Assembly (NCBI RefSeq): GCF_008831285.2
Contig: NC_045139.1
Coordinates: 34,569,706 to 34,633,705 of the forward strand
Source: Nymphaea colorata
Lineage: Eukaryota; Streptophyta; Magnoliopsida; Nymphaeales; Nymphaeaceae
Reading direction: 5' to 3'
Length of the DNA: 64,000 nucleotides
Shown: piece after piece, positions 1 through 23,097 of the stretch
Layout of the letters: each line of letters opens with the position of its first letter
Position numbering within the stretch: position 1 is the first letter of the stretch
Made by a program: the position numbers and the translations under genes
The notes under the pieces: generated by a model
What the model saw: the letters and a program-made list of their open reading frames with translations, nothing else
The model's database searches: none
What the model was told of the DNA's origin: nothing

Positions 1-58
1 TTGATGGTTGACAATAAATGTATTCAATGGCGATTAGTCCCACATCTTTCTGGAGTCA

Positions 59-66
59 TTAAATAG
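59..66 (+). promoter_or_regulatory. TATA-like box of SEC14-like gene 1
   Basis: TTAAATAG ends 54 bases before the ATG of the first SEC14-like gene. The same octamer lies 51 bases before the ATG of the tandem copy (7737-7744), which supports it as a shared core-promoter element. The transcription start cannot be seen, so this is inference from position and conservation. Confidence 0.45.
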
Positions 67-119
67 GAACCCTTCTATCCTTCCTGGACACCTGCGAATT
101 TCTGTAACACATTTCGACC

Positions 120-3100
120 ATGGGAGAAGTTGCAGAGAGCATCCGCGGGGATGAGAGCGAGGAGCAGAGGAAGTTGGCGTTGTTCAGGGCCAGGGTTGAC
201 AAAGAGGACCCGGATGCGAAGGTATCTTGCTTCTTTTTCTTCGTGGTTTTATGTGTTTCGTGGGCCTTATGAATTTCGATGGTGGTGAAATTGGCTTATA
301 GTTTCATGGATGTGGAAGATCTGTTTGTTCGGTCAAGTTTAATAGATCTTTTTCTCAGGCTGCTATTCTTTGACTGTCGATTCCTTTATATTTCAAGATT
401 GGCTTAACATTTCAGAGGAATTCAGTTCTCAGCTTTGTTTGTCAATGAGGGCATGATTGAATTAGAGAGCATTGTGCATCACCGTGCAAAATCTCTCTTC
501 AAGCTCTCCCTCTTTTTTCTTTTCCCCTGTAATCTGCAAAATTCTGCACATTTTTAAGTGGCTGGAGCTCTTGTTGGTATCTTCTTTTCTGTATATGCAA
601 AAGCAATGTTTAGGCTTGGCATGTTAGAAACCCTTACGCTGGTAAGAAAATTTCAACTTCCACAAGCAATAGGAGGCCTCCTCGCCATGGAGCATTTATT
701 GGTGTTCTTTTTTAAAAAAAATCAGCAAGATAGACCTCTGCTTCTGACACAGCTACAAGCCTTAGACTGTCAACACTCTTGAAATTTTCCCTGCCCATTA
801 CGCCTCCCAGTTCCATGGAACCACCGCTGCCCCAGGCCATCTGAAGTCGAAATCCTCGTGACCGGAAAGTCCGAGCCCATGTGCAACTCTGTAGATGGTT
901 AAAAAACTCAGAGATCTGCTGAATCCCACTTTCTTAGATTTTGCCACATTTTAAACGGTTTCTTTCTCCTTGCACTGATGAAGAGGCACTTTCGACTCTT
1001 TCCCTCAAGGCCTTCCGTTCCTCTGAATGTGGAACACAGAGGGTCGCACAGCACAGGCCATTAGTAAACCTCCATTCATTTAAAACAGAACTCAGAAATT
1101 GAAGTAAAAAGCTTGCTTGGGTTAGGCCCCCTACCTTTATTCCAACAAAATGGTTATATACCAGAGTTCCTGTTATTATCAGGAAAGAAGCTGTGAAGAG
1201 CATCGATGAAGACCTTAGATTGACCCTGTTATTTCCTGCCTTCATCTTCCCAATAGGAGCGTTCCTTGTGATGTATATTGGTGGAAGCTCACCTGCCCAT
1301 TAACCCCCACTCGTCTCCTTCAGAAAAAGGAAAAGAAATGGAGTACTGAAACTCGAGTGCTGATATTCCTTTTGTTGATGCTTAACATAATCTCCTTCGG
1401 GTGGGTGTCACGGAAAAAAGAAGTAATTTACAGTGACCTGCAATTAATGCATTTATTGAGGAAGCAGTTGACCGTGTCCTTAAAACTCTTGTCTGTTTTA
1501 GTGTGAGCACTTTTACCATCGCCAGCCACATGTTGGTAGGTCGCCAGTTAGCAGAAATTTTAACAGGCAGACTATGCAATAATGCAAACATGTTGACAGA
1601 AATTAGCATCATGAATTGCTTTTATGGTTTCGAATTTACTGCATACACTTGGTGCCTTGGAGTGCCCACCCTTATTAATCAAAGTCGAGAGCAGTTACAG
1701 TACTCTAATGGAGTATTTGAATGACTACTTGCTGTAATCAAAATACAGAAATTTGGGGAGTCCTCTACTGTTATCAAATGGGAAATCTGATTGCTCATTA
1801 ACCGTCTTCACTTATGGTGTGGTGTTCAGGAACACGACGACCTGATGCTGAGAAGGTTTCTGCGGGCTCGGGACTTGAACATCGAAAAGTCGACTGCAAT
1901 GTTCTTGAAGTACCTGAAATGGCGACGAGAATTTGTGCCGAGGGGTTTCATTTCGGAATCGGAAATCCCAAATGAGATCAGAAAGGAGAAGGTGTTTGTG
2001 CAGGGCTTCGACAAGAAGGGGAGGCCTCTAGCAGTGATCATGGTGGGGAAACACACTTCTGATGACAGAGACCTCGAAGAAACAAAACGTACACTCTTTT
2101 ACCACTTCAAATTAAACGATCGCTCTTGATGGACATGCAATTTTTTTTTTTCAAGACAGGGAGAAAGAAATTGATATGCCAGATCTTTAAGGAATATTTT
2201 GATGTTTGATTTTCTCATGTCACACCAGAGAAATTATTGGTTCTATGGAGTTTACCTTACTTGTGGCATTTTCTAACTGCAAATTTTAGAATTCCTTTTC
2301 TATTAGCGAAGAATTATTGAAGGTCCAGACCACTCAATAGACTGTTTTTGGCGGCTGGTCCACCTCGCTCTGATCTCGGACCCCCACGGCTTAAAAGCTG
2401 AGGATGATATATATATATATAGGGAAGAGTTGGGTATACAGTTTAATTTCATATAAAAGTTGGATCTGTATTCAGTTTCAAGATTTGAAGTCCAAACTCG
2501 TATACAAGTATGATAAAAACGGCAGATCTGACCCGAGTGTGAACTGCTTACATCTACTTTTAGAACAGGATGACATATTTATAGAGAATGATAACCGAGT
2601 TTTTTATTTGGTATCCCTGATGCAGGCTTGGCGGTTTATGCGATGGACAAGCTCTGTGCTAGGTATTGCTCTTAATTATAAAATTTTCAATATTTAAAAG
2701 GTACGAATATATGAACCAAAAAAGTTATCCTAAAATATCAATATAAAATTATGTAATTATTTGTAGACCTCATCTCTGCCTTCGCCCTCGCTCTCTTGTC
2801 GGAGGAATTGAATACAGTCCCGTCCAAAACCACAAATTATCAATTTAATTTTCAGCTTTTGGACCGAAGAATTAGGTGATCCAAAGCTCATGAGACTAAT
2901 TTAATATTTGGGTATTTTGGTTTATAAATAGATTAATTATGAAAAAATTCCCTTTATTTTCTATCATATATCTTCTGCTTGTATTTTACTTTTACTTATT
3001 TATTTACTTTTTCTGCAGAACTGGTGCTCAGCAAGAAAAATTTGCACTGATTGGCGACTTCCAAGGTTGGGGATATGCCAGCAGCGACATTCGAGCCTAT

Positions 3101-4062
3101 CTGGCTGTTCTTGAGATATTGCAGGTCTTTTTCTATCTTTAACTGGTCGGGATGGGTGGTGTATATTGAAAGTTAGGGCTGCAAACCAGCGGGGTCGAGC
3201 CCGAACTTGGCTAGCTTAAACTCGACTATGCTCATAAAACTCGAGCTTGAGCTCAGCTTGAATGCGAGTTTTTTTGAGCCGAGTCGAGCTCGAGCTTGAC
3301 TTTGCTATACAAAATCGAGCTTGAACTCGACTCTTTTAACCCATTTAACACGTTTAAGAGTTAACACGTTTAGCATTAACTCGTATAAGCATCAACTCGT
3401 CTTTTAACTTGTGTAAGAGTTTAGACAAACCGCTTCTAATAATATTATATAGAGTTCTGATTTGCGAGACTAAGTCAATATAAACGAGTCAAGTTCCTGA
3501 AACTCGAACTCGACTCATTTATAGTTTTGAGTATCTTTGTAAGCTCAAACTCAACTTATTTATAAATGGATCAACCACGAGATGAGTGGTTAACCCTTCC
3601 TTTTAGGAGCTTACAGTTTTTAGGCTAATGTATGTACCTAACTATTAACCCTTTTCACTGCTAATGGTGGTGGAAAAAAAAAATGCAGGATTATTACCCT
3701 GAGAGGTTGGGGAAGGTGTTCATGGTGCACGTGCCTTACCTGTTCTGGACGGCATGGAAGATCGTCTACCCTTTCATCGATGACAACACCAAGAAGAAGG
3801 TGACCTCTCCTCATCATGCCTTCCCCAATTAATTAATTCTTAGTAAAACCAGTCTTCCAAGTGTTCTGCAACGTCCTTCCTTTTGTGCTTTAATGGTGGC
3901 TCTGTTTCTTCTCTGCTCACTTTATGGCAGATAACTTTCGTGGAGAACAAGCACATCAGAGAGACACTGCTGGAAGACATCGATGAGCATCACCTACCCG
4001 ATGTGTATGGAGGCAAACAGCCGCTCCTCCCCATCGACCGCGACGCTTCTGTGAAAAAATGA
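120..4062 (+). CDS. SEC14-like CRAL-TRIO lipid-binding protein, copy 1
   Basis: Six exons: 120-221, 1830-2088, 2626-2662, 3019-3124, 3689-3799, 3931-4062. All introns are GT-AG and the joined frame is open for 248 residues. The product is a small soluble CRAL-TRIO protein of the plant SEC14-like group (similar to Arabidopsis At1g14820 from memory). The family binds phosphoinositides or other lipids in a hydrophobic pocket and moves them between membranes. Residues 35-62 hold the CRAL-TRIO N-terminal motif ([19 protein letters not shown]). The lipid-binding fold follows, with [10 protein letters not shown] near 96-105, [17 protein letters not shown] near 145-161, [12 protein letters not shown] near 171-182 and the closing [16 protein letters not shown]. 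There is no signal peptide, membrane segment, GOLD or nodulin domain, as expected for this short subgroup. The ATG is chosen because exon 1 then has the same 102-nt length as in copy 2. All key motifs are intact, so it is probably functional. The ligand is unknown. Confidence 0.93.
222..1829 (+). other. Intron 1 of SEC14-like gene 1, with unassigned coding-like pieces
   Basis: This 1.6-kb phase-0 intron contains stretches that read like protein but match nothing I can name. One is a 74-codon plus-strand frame at 558-782 with a hydrophobic start ([16 protein letters not shown]). Another is a plus-strand frame at about 1142-1304 that ends in a membrane-segment-like stretch ([20 protein letters not shown]). 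They are not joined by obvious splice sites. They may be a relic of an inserted gene or transposon, or chance. Confidence 0.3.
3174..3556. repeat. Dispersed GAGCTCGAG-type repeat in intron 4
   Basis: The stretch starts TTAGGGCTGCAAACC and is full of GAGCTCGAGCTTGA and ACTCGAACTCGACTC words. The same vocabulary recurs at 6501-6835 and 27528-27945, so this is one dispersed repeat family. No clean right terminus is visible here. It fills most of the 564-bp intron 4 of SEC14-like gene 1. Confidence 0.6.
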
Positions 4063-4812
4063 TATCCACGTCCTCTCTATCTCTTTCTCCATCTGCAGGA
4101 ATAATTTTGGAGCCTCAAGGACGAACTAAAAAAAGAAGAAGAAGAAGAAAATCCCCTCCCCTTGTTCTTCTGCGGGTGTTGTTCCCTGCCTCATTCTTCG
4201 TCTTGCATGAACAATCGGAGCACCTACCCTTTATGTGTTCTACTTTGCTTAAGCATGCAGGTTTATTTCATGGTGTTCCGTCTGTTCCCTCGCCTTGTTT
4301 TAATCAATAGAAGGGCATTACTATTAAGTGGCAACCATTCATATATATATATATGTAACATGATAAATAGTTAATAAAAAAACGAAAAGGGTAATATTAA
4401 TTCATCATGTAATATTAATCTATACATTTTTTTACTTTTCTCAATTATTTATCTATTTCATATAAACATTATTGATTAGACGGTTGGGTTGGGTGAGGAA
4501 AAGAGTAAGTGAAGTGAGAGAAATAAGAAAACCATTGAGTTTCCTTAAACCAAACTTGTAAACTTGTTGTCCCTTTAAAAGGGTATTTGGACTTTTGAAA
4601 AAAATAACTGTATTTTTATATTTATAATTTAATCTTTAGTACCAAAGTTTATTAAAATCTTCTAACTAACTATCTGTCCATCTTTGCACGCATTCTGATG
4701 CATTGCGTGTGAGAGAAACGCACACCGAAAGCATCTACGGATCCACGTTTTATATATGTTGTATATTTAGATTTTGAAATGAAGCAAAACCTAACTAAAG
4801 ATTTTGAAATTT
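4063..4812. other. 3' flank of SEC14-like gene 1
   Basis: This holds the probable 3' UTR of gene 1, including a purine-rich run at 4129-4150, then AT-rich DNA. I see no gene. A short AT repeat lies at 4341-4354. Confidence 0.6.
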
Positions 4813-4888
4813 TTATGGATATCGATGGGCCAACTTTATACAACCAAAGCTTATGGTTATCGATGGGCCAACTTTATACAAACAAAGC
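4813..4888. repeat. 38-bp tandem duplication
   Basis: Two head-to-tail 38-base units (4813-4850 and 4851-4888) with two mismatches, each containing ATCGATGGGCCAACTTTATA. No coding sense is visible. Confidence 0.85.
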
Positions 4889-5648
4889 TGTTACAATCGT
4901 TCCAGCTGTGATTGAAATATTAATGGGCCATAAAGATTAGTAGTTGAACCAACTCTACCAAACCCACTTCAAAGTTTGTGCCCAAGGCTTGATGGGTCAC
5001 ACCACCAAACAGGAGCATTCCCCTGTGTGGCTGATATCACGGCAATTAAAAAATATATCAAGGCTAAAATAAGGCATGGTTTGTTAGAAAAAGAAAACGT
5101 GACGGCAACGGTTACTTTTGTTAACTTGTGCATATATATATATATATATATATAATCTTTGATTAATTAGAATCTTAAAAACAAAGGGAGAGATACCCTA
5201 ACAAGGTTGAAACCTCTTCTTCGTCTTTCTGTCTTTTAAGTTAACTGACAGTTTGAGATTTGAGTGGAAGCGAGACACTCATCTCGTCAACTAAAGTATC
5301 ATGCATCTTTTTAATATAGAAAAATAGAGTCCATAAAAAGTAAACTGATGACTAAGCTGGCACACCAATTTAACATGCTACTATGCCATTGAGCTGATAT
5401 GAGAGAGTCATTTGCCTAAAGTAGGTTGCTGGCACTCTTAGGTGCAAAATTGTGAAGAAACTCTTCTACCAAGGAGAGATCACATTGGTGTACAGACAAC
5501 AAATATATACCAAGCAAAAATTTGTGCATGTAATTTGTTCCGTTGTTTTTATATAAACAAAAAAAGGATATAAACGAAAAAAAAATTGGATAAAAATTTA
5601 TAAAAAAATGGAGAACATGAAAAGGAGTGGACGGGAACCATTCTAACC
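4889..5648. other. AT-rich intergenic DNA
   Basis: No gene seen. Contains an (AT)n microsatellite at about 5133-5153 and homopolymer A/T runs. Confidence 0.6.
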
Positions 5649-5844
5649 AGGGGTGGAGGGAGGGAGAGGGCCACCTAGGCCATGGCCTCACCTCAGCTAA
5701 TTGAAAAAAAAAAATTACATTGAAAAAATTAAATTTTTTTTAATTGTGTCATGCATTGTTTGGATTCAAACTCAGTTTAGCCCTATTCGGATTCAAAGAT
5801 TGAACTGTTCGACCCGCCTTTAAAGAAAATCATGGCTCCACCCT
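5649..5844. mobile_element. MITE-like element, GGGTGGAG termini
   Basis: The left end reads AGGGGTGGAG and the right end reads CATGGCTCCACCCT, an imperfect terminal inverted repeat around about 170 bases of AT-rich filler with no coding capacity. A truncated relative (lower-strand GGGTGAGGCC and CTGCCCCTGG words) occurs at about 34460-34523. No target duplication is certain. Confidence 0.5.
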
Positions 5845-6500
5845 AATATACTGTATATATGCTACGTGTCTTAATTTTTTTTTAATATATATCTTTCAAT
5901 AAATGGAACACAACATGCTACAATGTTTCATGAGGAAAAAGACATATATAAACTCCAGGTTCTTATCAATTAACAGTGATCTTCCTCTTTAGAAAATCTT
6001 AATCACATACTACGCCAAAAGCAAATTGATCAAAGAGTGCGTTTCTGGATTTCTAGATGCGCATTATTATGACATGTACTCAATTGAAACTATGAATGTG
6101 ATGTATACTTACTTCTAGACCCTCTTACATCACGCTCCATGATATGGAGTACAAAAAAGAGAAGCTACGCAAACATACGAGAATGAAACTGGTTACGTAC
6201 ACAAGTATGTGACACATCTATGCAAGCACGGAATGTGCAATAATTAAAATGCATATGTCAAAGTAAAAACAAAAATGATACTTTTAAAAGACAAAAAAGA
6301 AATTATAAGAATATTAAAAGACTAAAATGTACATACATTTATAAGGCCACACTAAATGTTCTCCATGCATCTAAGGCCACACTAAATGTTCACGTTCACT
6401 AAATCCAACAAGACAAAGACAAAAACAAAGAGCTGTTGGCCCAATTTAAAGAAAAGTGTGTAAGGCAACACTGTAACAATGAAAAGTTATAATGATGAAT
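5845..6500. other. Intergenic DNA without recognisable genes
   Basis: AT-rich sequence. A short local repeat, TAAGGCCACACTAAATGTTC, occurs at about 6341 and again about 30 bases later. Nothing else is recognised. Confidence 0.6.
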
Positions 6501-6835
6501 TTAGGGTTGTTCATGAGCGAGTTCGAGCCGAGTTGGCTCTCATTAAAAAATTGTCTTTTTAAAGAAAGATGGGGCATATAGATTTGTGCACGGAAACTAC
6601 CAAATACCAGTCATATGCATATCCACTTGAGCACTGTACTTATTCTCATAATTTCACGAGATATATTTCATATATTTTCTTTTTTGAGCTTAACCAAGGT
6701 TAACCGAGCCGATGCCACTTAACTCATGCTCGACTCGTTTAGGTTGTGAGTTCATTTCTTAACTCGAACTCAACTTGTTTAATGAATCGAGTTTGAGTAG
6801 AGCTCGAGTTAGCTCAGCTCGATGAACAGCCCTAA
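6501..6835. mobile_element. hAT-like MITE with terminal inverted repeats
   Basis: The ends are TTAGGGTTGTTCATGAGC and GCTCGATGAACAGCCCTAA, a terminal inverted repeat of about 18 bases. Flanking octamers TGATGAAT (6493-6500) and TGATGATA (6836-6843) agree at six of eight positions, consistent with an aged 8-bp target duplication. Length is 335 bases with no ORF. The interior is rich in GAGCTCGAG words shared with 3174-3556. An 8-bp duplication is typical of hAT-superfamily elements. Confidence 0.72.
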
Positions 6836-6843
6836 TGATGATA

Positions 6844-7736
6844 CCCTTGAATCGTTGAATTACTTAAGGGACTCCACACTTCAAAACACACTCAAAACTA
6901 ATATAGTTCCCATCCTTCCACCCACCCAATCTGTTCCATATATTCCAGCTCTGAACGCATTAAATATGTTTTGATGCTTCAATTTTTTTTCCAAAAAAAA
7001 AAAAGGACGCAACAAACACGCACCACTGACTCTTCCCCGAACTCAAAAGTTGTTCATTTGTTCCGGAAAAGAACAGATGCTGCTAGGTGACATAGATACA
7101 GCGAAATTGTTGTCCTGTACCCAGGTCGACCCACCAATACATGGACACCGGTACAGCGACACACTTTGAGGACAGTGTTTTTAAAAATATTTTTGCATTT
7201 TTTATGTTTATTTAAATTTGCATATTATTTTTATATTAATTATTTAAAATGTGTTTTTCACCTATTTTACGTTTTTTCTCGTTCGTTTTGTATTAGTTTT
7301 GCATTTTTGGATGTATTTTAATATCCATAATTTTAAAATTGTCGCATTCGTATCCACTCCCACACACCCATACTTGTGAGTTAGGTTAAATGTAGAGGGA
7401 ATTCTAAATGGGTCTGCAGGCAACGAATGTGCACGAAGGGGAAAAAAAAAAAAAGAACGAGGAATTACGCTATTCTGGAAATTTTTTTATCAAACAATGT
7501 ATTTTTGAGACTTTTAACTTTTTAATAACCTTATTTTGTCCTTCCAAAAAACTCATTTTTATACTTAATCAAGGGTATTTTAGTCATTGTAATCTTTTAT
7601 GCATAATTTTTTGTGCGGAGAGGATAACCAGTCCTGACTACATTGCCGCCATTCAACTAATGGACTCGAAGCTGGGCCATGTTACTGCCATTGGAGAATT
7701 GACTGTCAGAATCTCTTGATCTGGCGGTCGAGCCCC
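6844..7736. other. Upstream region of SEC14-like gene 2
   Basis: No gene is seen. The sequence is AT-rich, with A-runs at 7000 and 7441. The interval should contain the distal promoter of the second SEC14-like gene, but I recognise no specific element apart from the TATA-like box that follows. Confidence 0.55.
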
Positions 7737-7744
7737 TTAAATAG
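7737..7744 (+). promoter_or_regulatory. TATA-like box of SEC14-like gene 2
   Basis: TTAAATAG ends 51 bases before the ATG at 7795, matching the octamer and spacing upstream of the tandem copy at position 59. Confidence 0.45.
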
Positions 7745-7794
7745 CCTCCCTGCAGTCGCGGTTCTCTAGATCCTGAGCTTCCATTTCATTGCTC

Positions 7795-19183
<11,389 letters not shown>

Positions 19184-19980
19184 GGACTCCCTCTCTCTCT
19201 CTCTCTCTCTGTGGATCACTTGGCTCTACCACCTGGTGGGAACATTAGAAATGACATGATCTATCGAGAGGGAACTTTTCGATTGGCATCATAGCACGAC
19301 ACATTCTCTTCAATGTCAATTCTATTCCCATTTTCCGTTGGAGGCCTCGGTGGATTCATACAGTTGTTCATTTGTTGCTTGGATAGCCTTTACTTTTAAA
19401 TAATTAAGTTACTTTTCCTGTTTTGTATTATTGTGGCTAATATTTTTCTGGTCGTAGTAGCAAGTTATAATATTCCTATTTTTTTCTCTCTCTTTCTCCC
19501 CAGTGGCAATTCAAGAAACTGTTTTGCTGTTCACTTTATCGAAAATGAATGAAGCTGCTGAACTTTATTGGGCAGCTACTTATTATGCTTAAATTCTTTA
19601 CCATGACGCGACTGCCTTGTAAACTTTTCCCTAGCATTTTTGCGTGTAAACAGACAAGATGCCTACTCGGGCAAAACTTCTCCCCGTAAAAATCACAGCC
19701 ATGTTCTTGAGGGTCATATTCAACAATTCCGACCGGTTCCGCAAGAGAAGCGTGGATCCTTGATTCGTCTTTTGAGTGACCAAGATGCTCATTCGAGGAG
19801 GTTGGCACAAAGCCGGTTCTTGTTTTGAACTTTTTAAGTATCAATTCCTTGTGACAAAAAAGATGAACACTGACATGCAAGTTAAGTATGGTGGACGAGG
19901 CATTCCCAAGCATCGAAAGCATGTCTTATATTCTAATAAGATACGAGGTTGGGTAGGAACTTCGGCTTTCTTCTGAATAG
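19184..19980. other. 3' flank of SEC14-like gene 2 with an unassigned ORF
   Basis: A CT microsatellite (19189-19211) lies directly after the stop codon, in the probable 3' UTR. A 128-codon minus-strand frame covers 19536-19922 and contains VGIVEYDPQEHGCDFYGEK. I could not assign it to a family. The opposite strand is also open for 62 codons, so the frame may be chance. Confidence 0.4.
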
Positions 19981-19985
19981 TATGA
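19981..19985. repeat. Left target-site duplication of copia element
   Basis: TATGA directly precedes the left LTR and is repeated directly after the right LTR at 24646-24650. Five bases is the usual copia duplication length. Confidence 0.8.
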
Positions 19986-20469
19986 TGATTTCTGTTACAA
20001 AGAAATAAGGAGGCCATCCACCATATTTGGGAAGGAGATATCTACAGATTTGGGTGTTTTCTCAATCAGCACAGATTTGGGTGTTTCATCATATCAGCGA
20101 CATCTTCTCTATGATTGTTGAAACCATCATATTTGGGAAGGAGATATCTACAAATTTGGGTGTTTTCTCAATCAGCACAGATTTGGGTGTTTCCTCATAT
20201 CAGTGTCATCTTCTCTATGATTGTTGAAATCAATCCCAACGATATCGGCTGGAGGATTTTCGTAACTCATAAAGATGTTTCCATCTAAATCTGATTGTAA
20301 CTCTATATAAAGAGAGAATCCCTACTGTAAATGTGGGAGAAATAATATGAAGAAGAAAGCCCCTTCTCTCTCGTGCATGTAGGCTACATGCCGAACCACG
20401 TAATATGCTGCCTTCCTCTGCCCCTTTCTTATTCGCATCCTCTGTTTCTTCATTATATGCAATCTAACG
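19986..20469 (+). repeat. Left LTR of copia element
   Basis: It aligns with 24294-24645 but is 484 against 352 bases long, because a segment of about 106 bases is duplicated in tandem (about 20022-20127 and 20128-20230). Each unit has CATATTTGGGAAGGAGATAT and ends GATTGTTGAAA. A promoter-like CTCTATATAAAGAG lies at 20301-20314. Confidence 0.9.
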
Positions 20470-20483
20470 GTATCTGAGAGTGG
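20468..20483 (+). other. Worn primer-binding site
   Basis: CGGTATCTGAGAGTGG follows the left LTR directly. It resembles the TGGTATCAGAGC complement of initiator tRNA-Met used by most plant copia elements, with several changes. Confidence 0.6.
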
Positions 20484-20756
20484 CTTTCCTGAGCATCTAG
20501 TTGATTCGTCTGTTTGTTGCTCAGAAACCTCCAACGAGAGAAGCTTTTTTCAGCCTTCCGCTTCAGGTGGTTTGGTTGGAGCGCTCGACCTCCTCGACAC
20601 CAAAAGCCACCTTGTAGAAGCCAACAGTGCTGGTGGCTCAGAAGGCGACGGCGTTGATGAGGTTAGGCGTCATCGTGAAAAAAAAAAAAAAAAAAAAAAA
20701 AAGATCCCTTTCCAGCCCTTGTTTTCTACTTGGGTCCCGTTCTGCTCTTATCTACT

Positions 20757-21863
20757 ATGGCCGACAGCAACTAATCCAGCAGTAGCTCCAACGGTATGAA
20801 AGGACAGGCGATCAAGGTCATGGGACGCTGAAGATCACCTCCATTCTCCTCAAAGACACCAACTATCTTAGCTGGGCCAAAGTTGCTCGTCTTTTCTTGA
20901 GTGGACGATCCATAGTGCGAGACATCAATAGTCGAATCACACCTCCTGCCAAGAACGATCCCAACTATGAGGATTGAGAATCCGAAAACGATATGGTAAT
21001 GGTCTGGCTTATGAATTCCATGGAACCTCACATTTCCAGTTTATTTCTATATAAAGAAATAGCGAAGGAAATATAAGATACTTTGAAGGAGATATACGGC
21101 GAGCAGAACAATTTTGCTCGTGTGTACCTACTTCAACTTGATATTGTCAATCTCACCAAAAACGGAAAGCAGACCAGCCTTTACTTAAACAAGCTCCGCA
21201 GTTTGTATGATGAGCTTGCACAATATCAACTGGCCACTGCTGATGCCGACATCTATCAAAAAAGATTCGAGGAGGACAAAATATTTAAAGTTTTTGCTGG
21301 TCTTGGACCTTGATTATGAGAATCTTCGCAGCCAGATTCTCATCACTAATCCCTTGTCAAGCTTTAATCAAGTTTGTCAAGCAATTCAAAGAGGAGACAG
21401 TAGAAAAAATGTCATAAATCTGATATCCAAATCAGAGTTACATGAAGAGGGTTCGGAAAAGATGGTGTGCACAGCTCGGTCTGAACACAATATGTGGAAA
21501 GTCGATTCAAAAAATCAAAGCGGTGGGAACAATCTCCAACGGAATCACAGCAAATTCAAATGTACTTATTGCAAAAAAACCGGACATCTTCGAGAAAGAT
21601 GTTGGGAGCTCGTCGGCAGACCTGCAAGAGAAAAACTGGCTACCCCTTCTCATTCTCCTCAAGCTCATCTTGCCCATTTTGTTACAAAAGATGATTTAGA
21701 GAAATTTTTCCAAAAAATCTCTAAAATAAATTTGGTATCTACTCATCCAGTCGGCAACACCAATGAAGGTAACAATCTTGCTCTTTGCGCTCATTCTAGT
21801 GATTCTACATGGGTTGTTGATACGGGTGCCACTGATCATATGATGAATGAAGCATCAAGGTAA
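20757..21863 (+). pseudogene. Broken copia gag and protease
   Basis: Reading begins at an ATG after the primer site but is stopped after five codons and shifts frame at least twice (near 20820 and 21310). Recognisable blocks are the UBN2-type gag (LLKDTNYLSWAKVARL near 20853; NSMEPHISSLF near 21014), a zinc knuckle CTYCKKTGHLRERC (21561-21602) and the protease active-site motif WVVDTGATDHM (21810-21842). The last frame stops at 21863. Confidence 0.85.
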
Positions 21864-23056
21864 ACTGTGATTGATTGCATGAACAAAAAACTGGTATTTA
21901 CAGCCGACGGATCACATATTGTTGTTGATGGAACTTGAAATTTTTTATTCTTTGAAAACAAATCATCTTGAGTCTTTTATGTTCCTAATCTCTCCACTAG
22001 TTTGATGTCAGTTAGTAAATTGACAAAGGCTTATAATTGTCTAACCATTTTTTCTACCAAGAATGTGATTTCAGGATCTGGAAACGAAGAGGAGATTGAT
22101 AAAGGACGAGAACAAAACGAGTTGTATGTGGTGGAAACTCCCGGAGCTAGTTTTCTCATGCATAATAATATGGAAAAGAAGAGGCAAGAATACCAAATGT
22201 GGCATGCACGACTTGGTCATATTTCGGAAAGAAGCTTGAGCATGCGTATTCCTAATATCACTACTGACAAACACTCTTGTGATGCTTGTGAATATTCAAA
22301 GTCTACTAGACTGCCATTTCAATTATCCACTGAACGATCCACAAATTTTTTTGATTTAGTGCATTCTGACATGTGGGGGCCAGCTCCTGTGGAATCCTAT
22401 ACGGGATACAGGTACTATGTGTCTTTCATTGAAGATAAATCTCGTATGTCATGGATATTTTTTCTTAAAAATAAAAGTAAAGTTTTTTTATGATCTTTCA
22501 AAACTATTACAATCTTGTTTACACTCAGTATGGTGCAAAAATTAAGAAGCTTTGATTTGATAATGGGGGGAGAGTATGTGAATCAACAATTTGAAGAATT
22601 CATGAACAAAAAGGGGATTCAACCACAACTTACGTATTCTCGTACTCCCCAACAAAATGGGGTGTCAGAAAGGAAAAATAGACAGCTCCTTACTATCACT
22701 CGCGTCCTTATGATTCACATGAATGTACCTCAATTGTTTTGGCATAAGCGATTGGTATTACTTGTTATCTTGTCAATAGAGTACCAAGTTCTAGTATTGA
22801 AAATCAAGTTTCCCTTGAAGCTTTACTTCAAAGATCAATTTCTGTTAAACATTTAAGAATTTTTGTGTGTCAATGTTTTGTGCATGTACAAGAAAAATTC
22901 CGAAACAAACTTGAGAAACAAGCCTTGAAATGTGTTTTTCTTGGGTATTCTAGCAAGAAGAGAGGCTACAGATGTTTTGAACCAAGATCAAAAAAGTTTT
23001 TTGCGACTCAAGATGTAAAATTTTTTGAAAGTAAACCTTTCTATGAGGAGCAGTAA
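21864..23056 (+). pseudogene. Broken copia integrase
   Basis: It shows the His-Cys zinc-binding region (WHARLGHISER to CDACEYSK, about 22200-22300), the start of the catalytic core (HSDMWGPAPVESYTGYRYYV, about 22360-22420), the RTPQQNGVSERKNRQ block (about 22641-22685) and the C-terminal KCVFLGYSSKKRGYRCF block (about 22928-22980). Stops and frameshifts occur at several points, including one in the catalytic Asp region near 22560. Confidence 0.85.
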
Positions 23057-23097
23057 GAATTCTTCTATTAGTAGCATCAATCAAGCGGTAGAAACTG

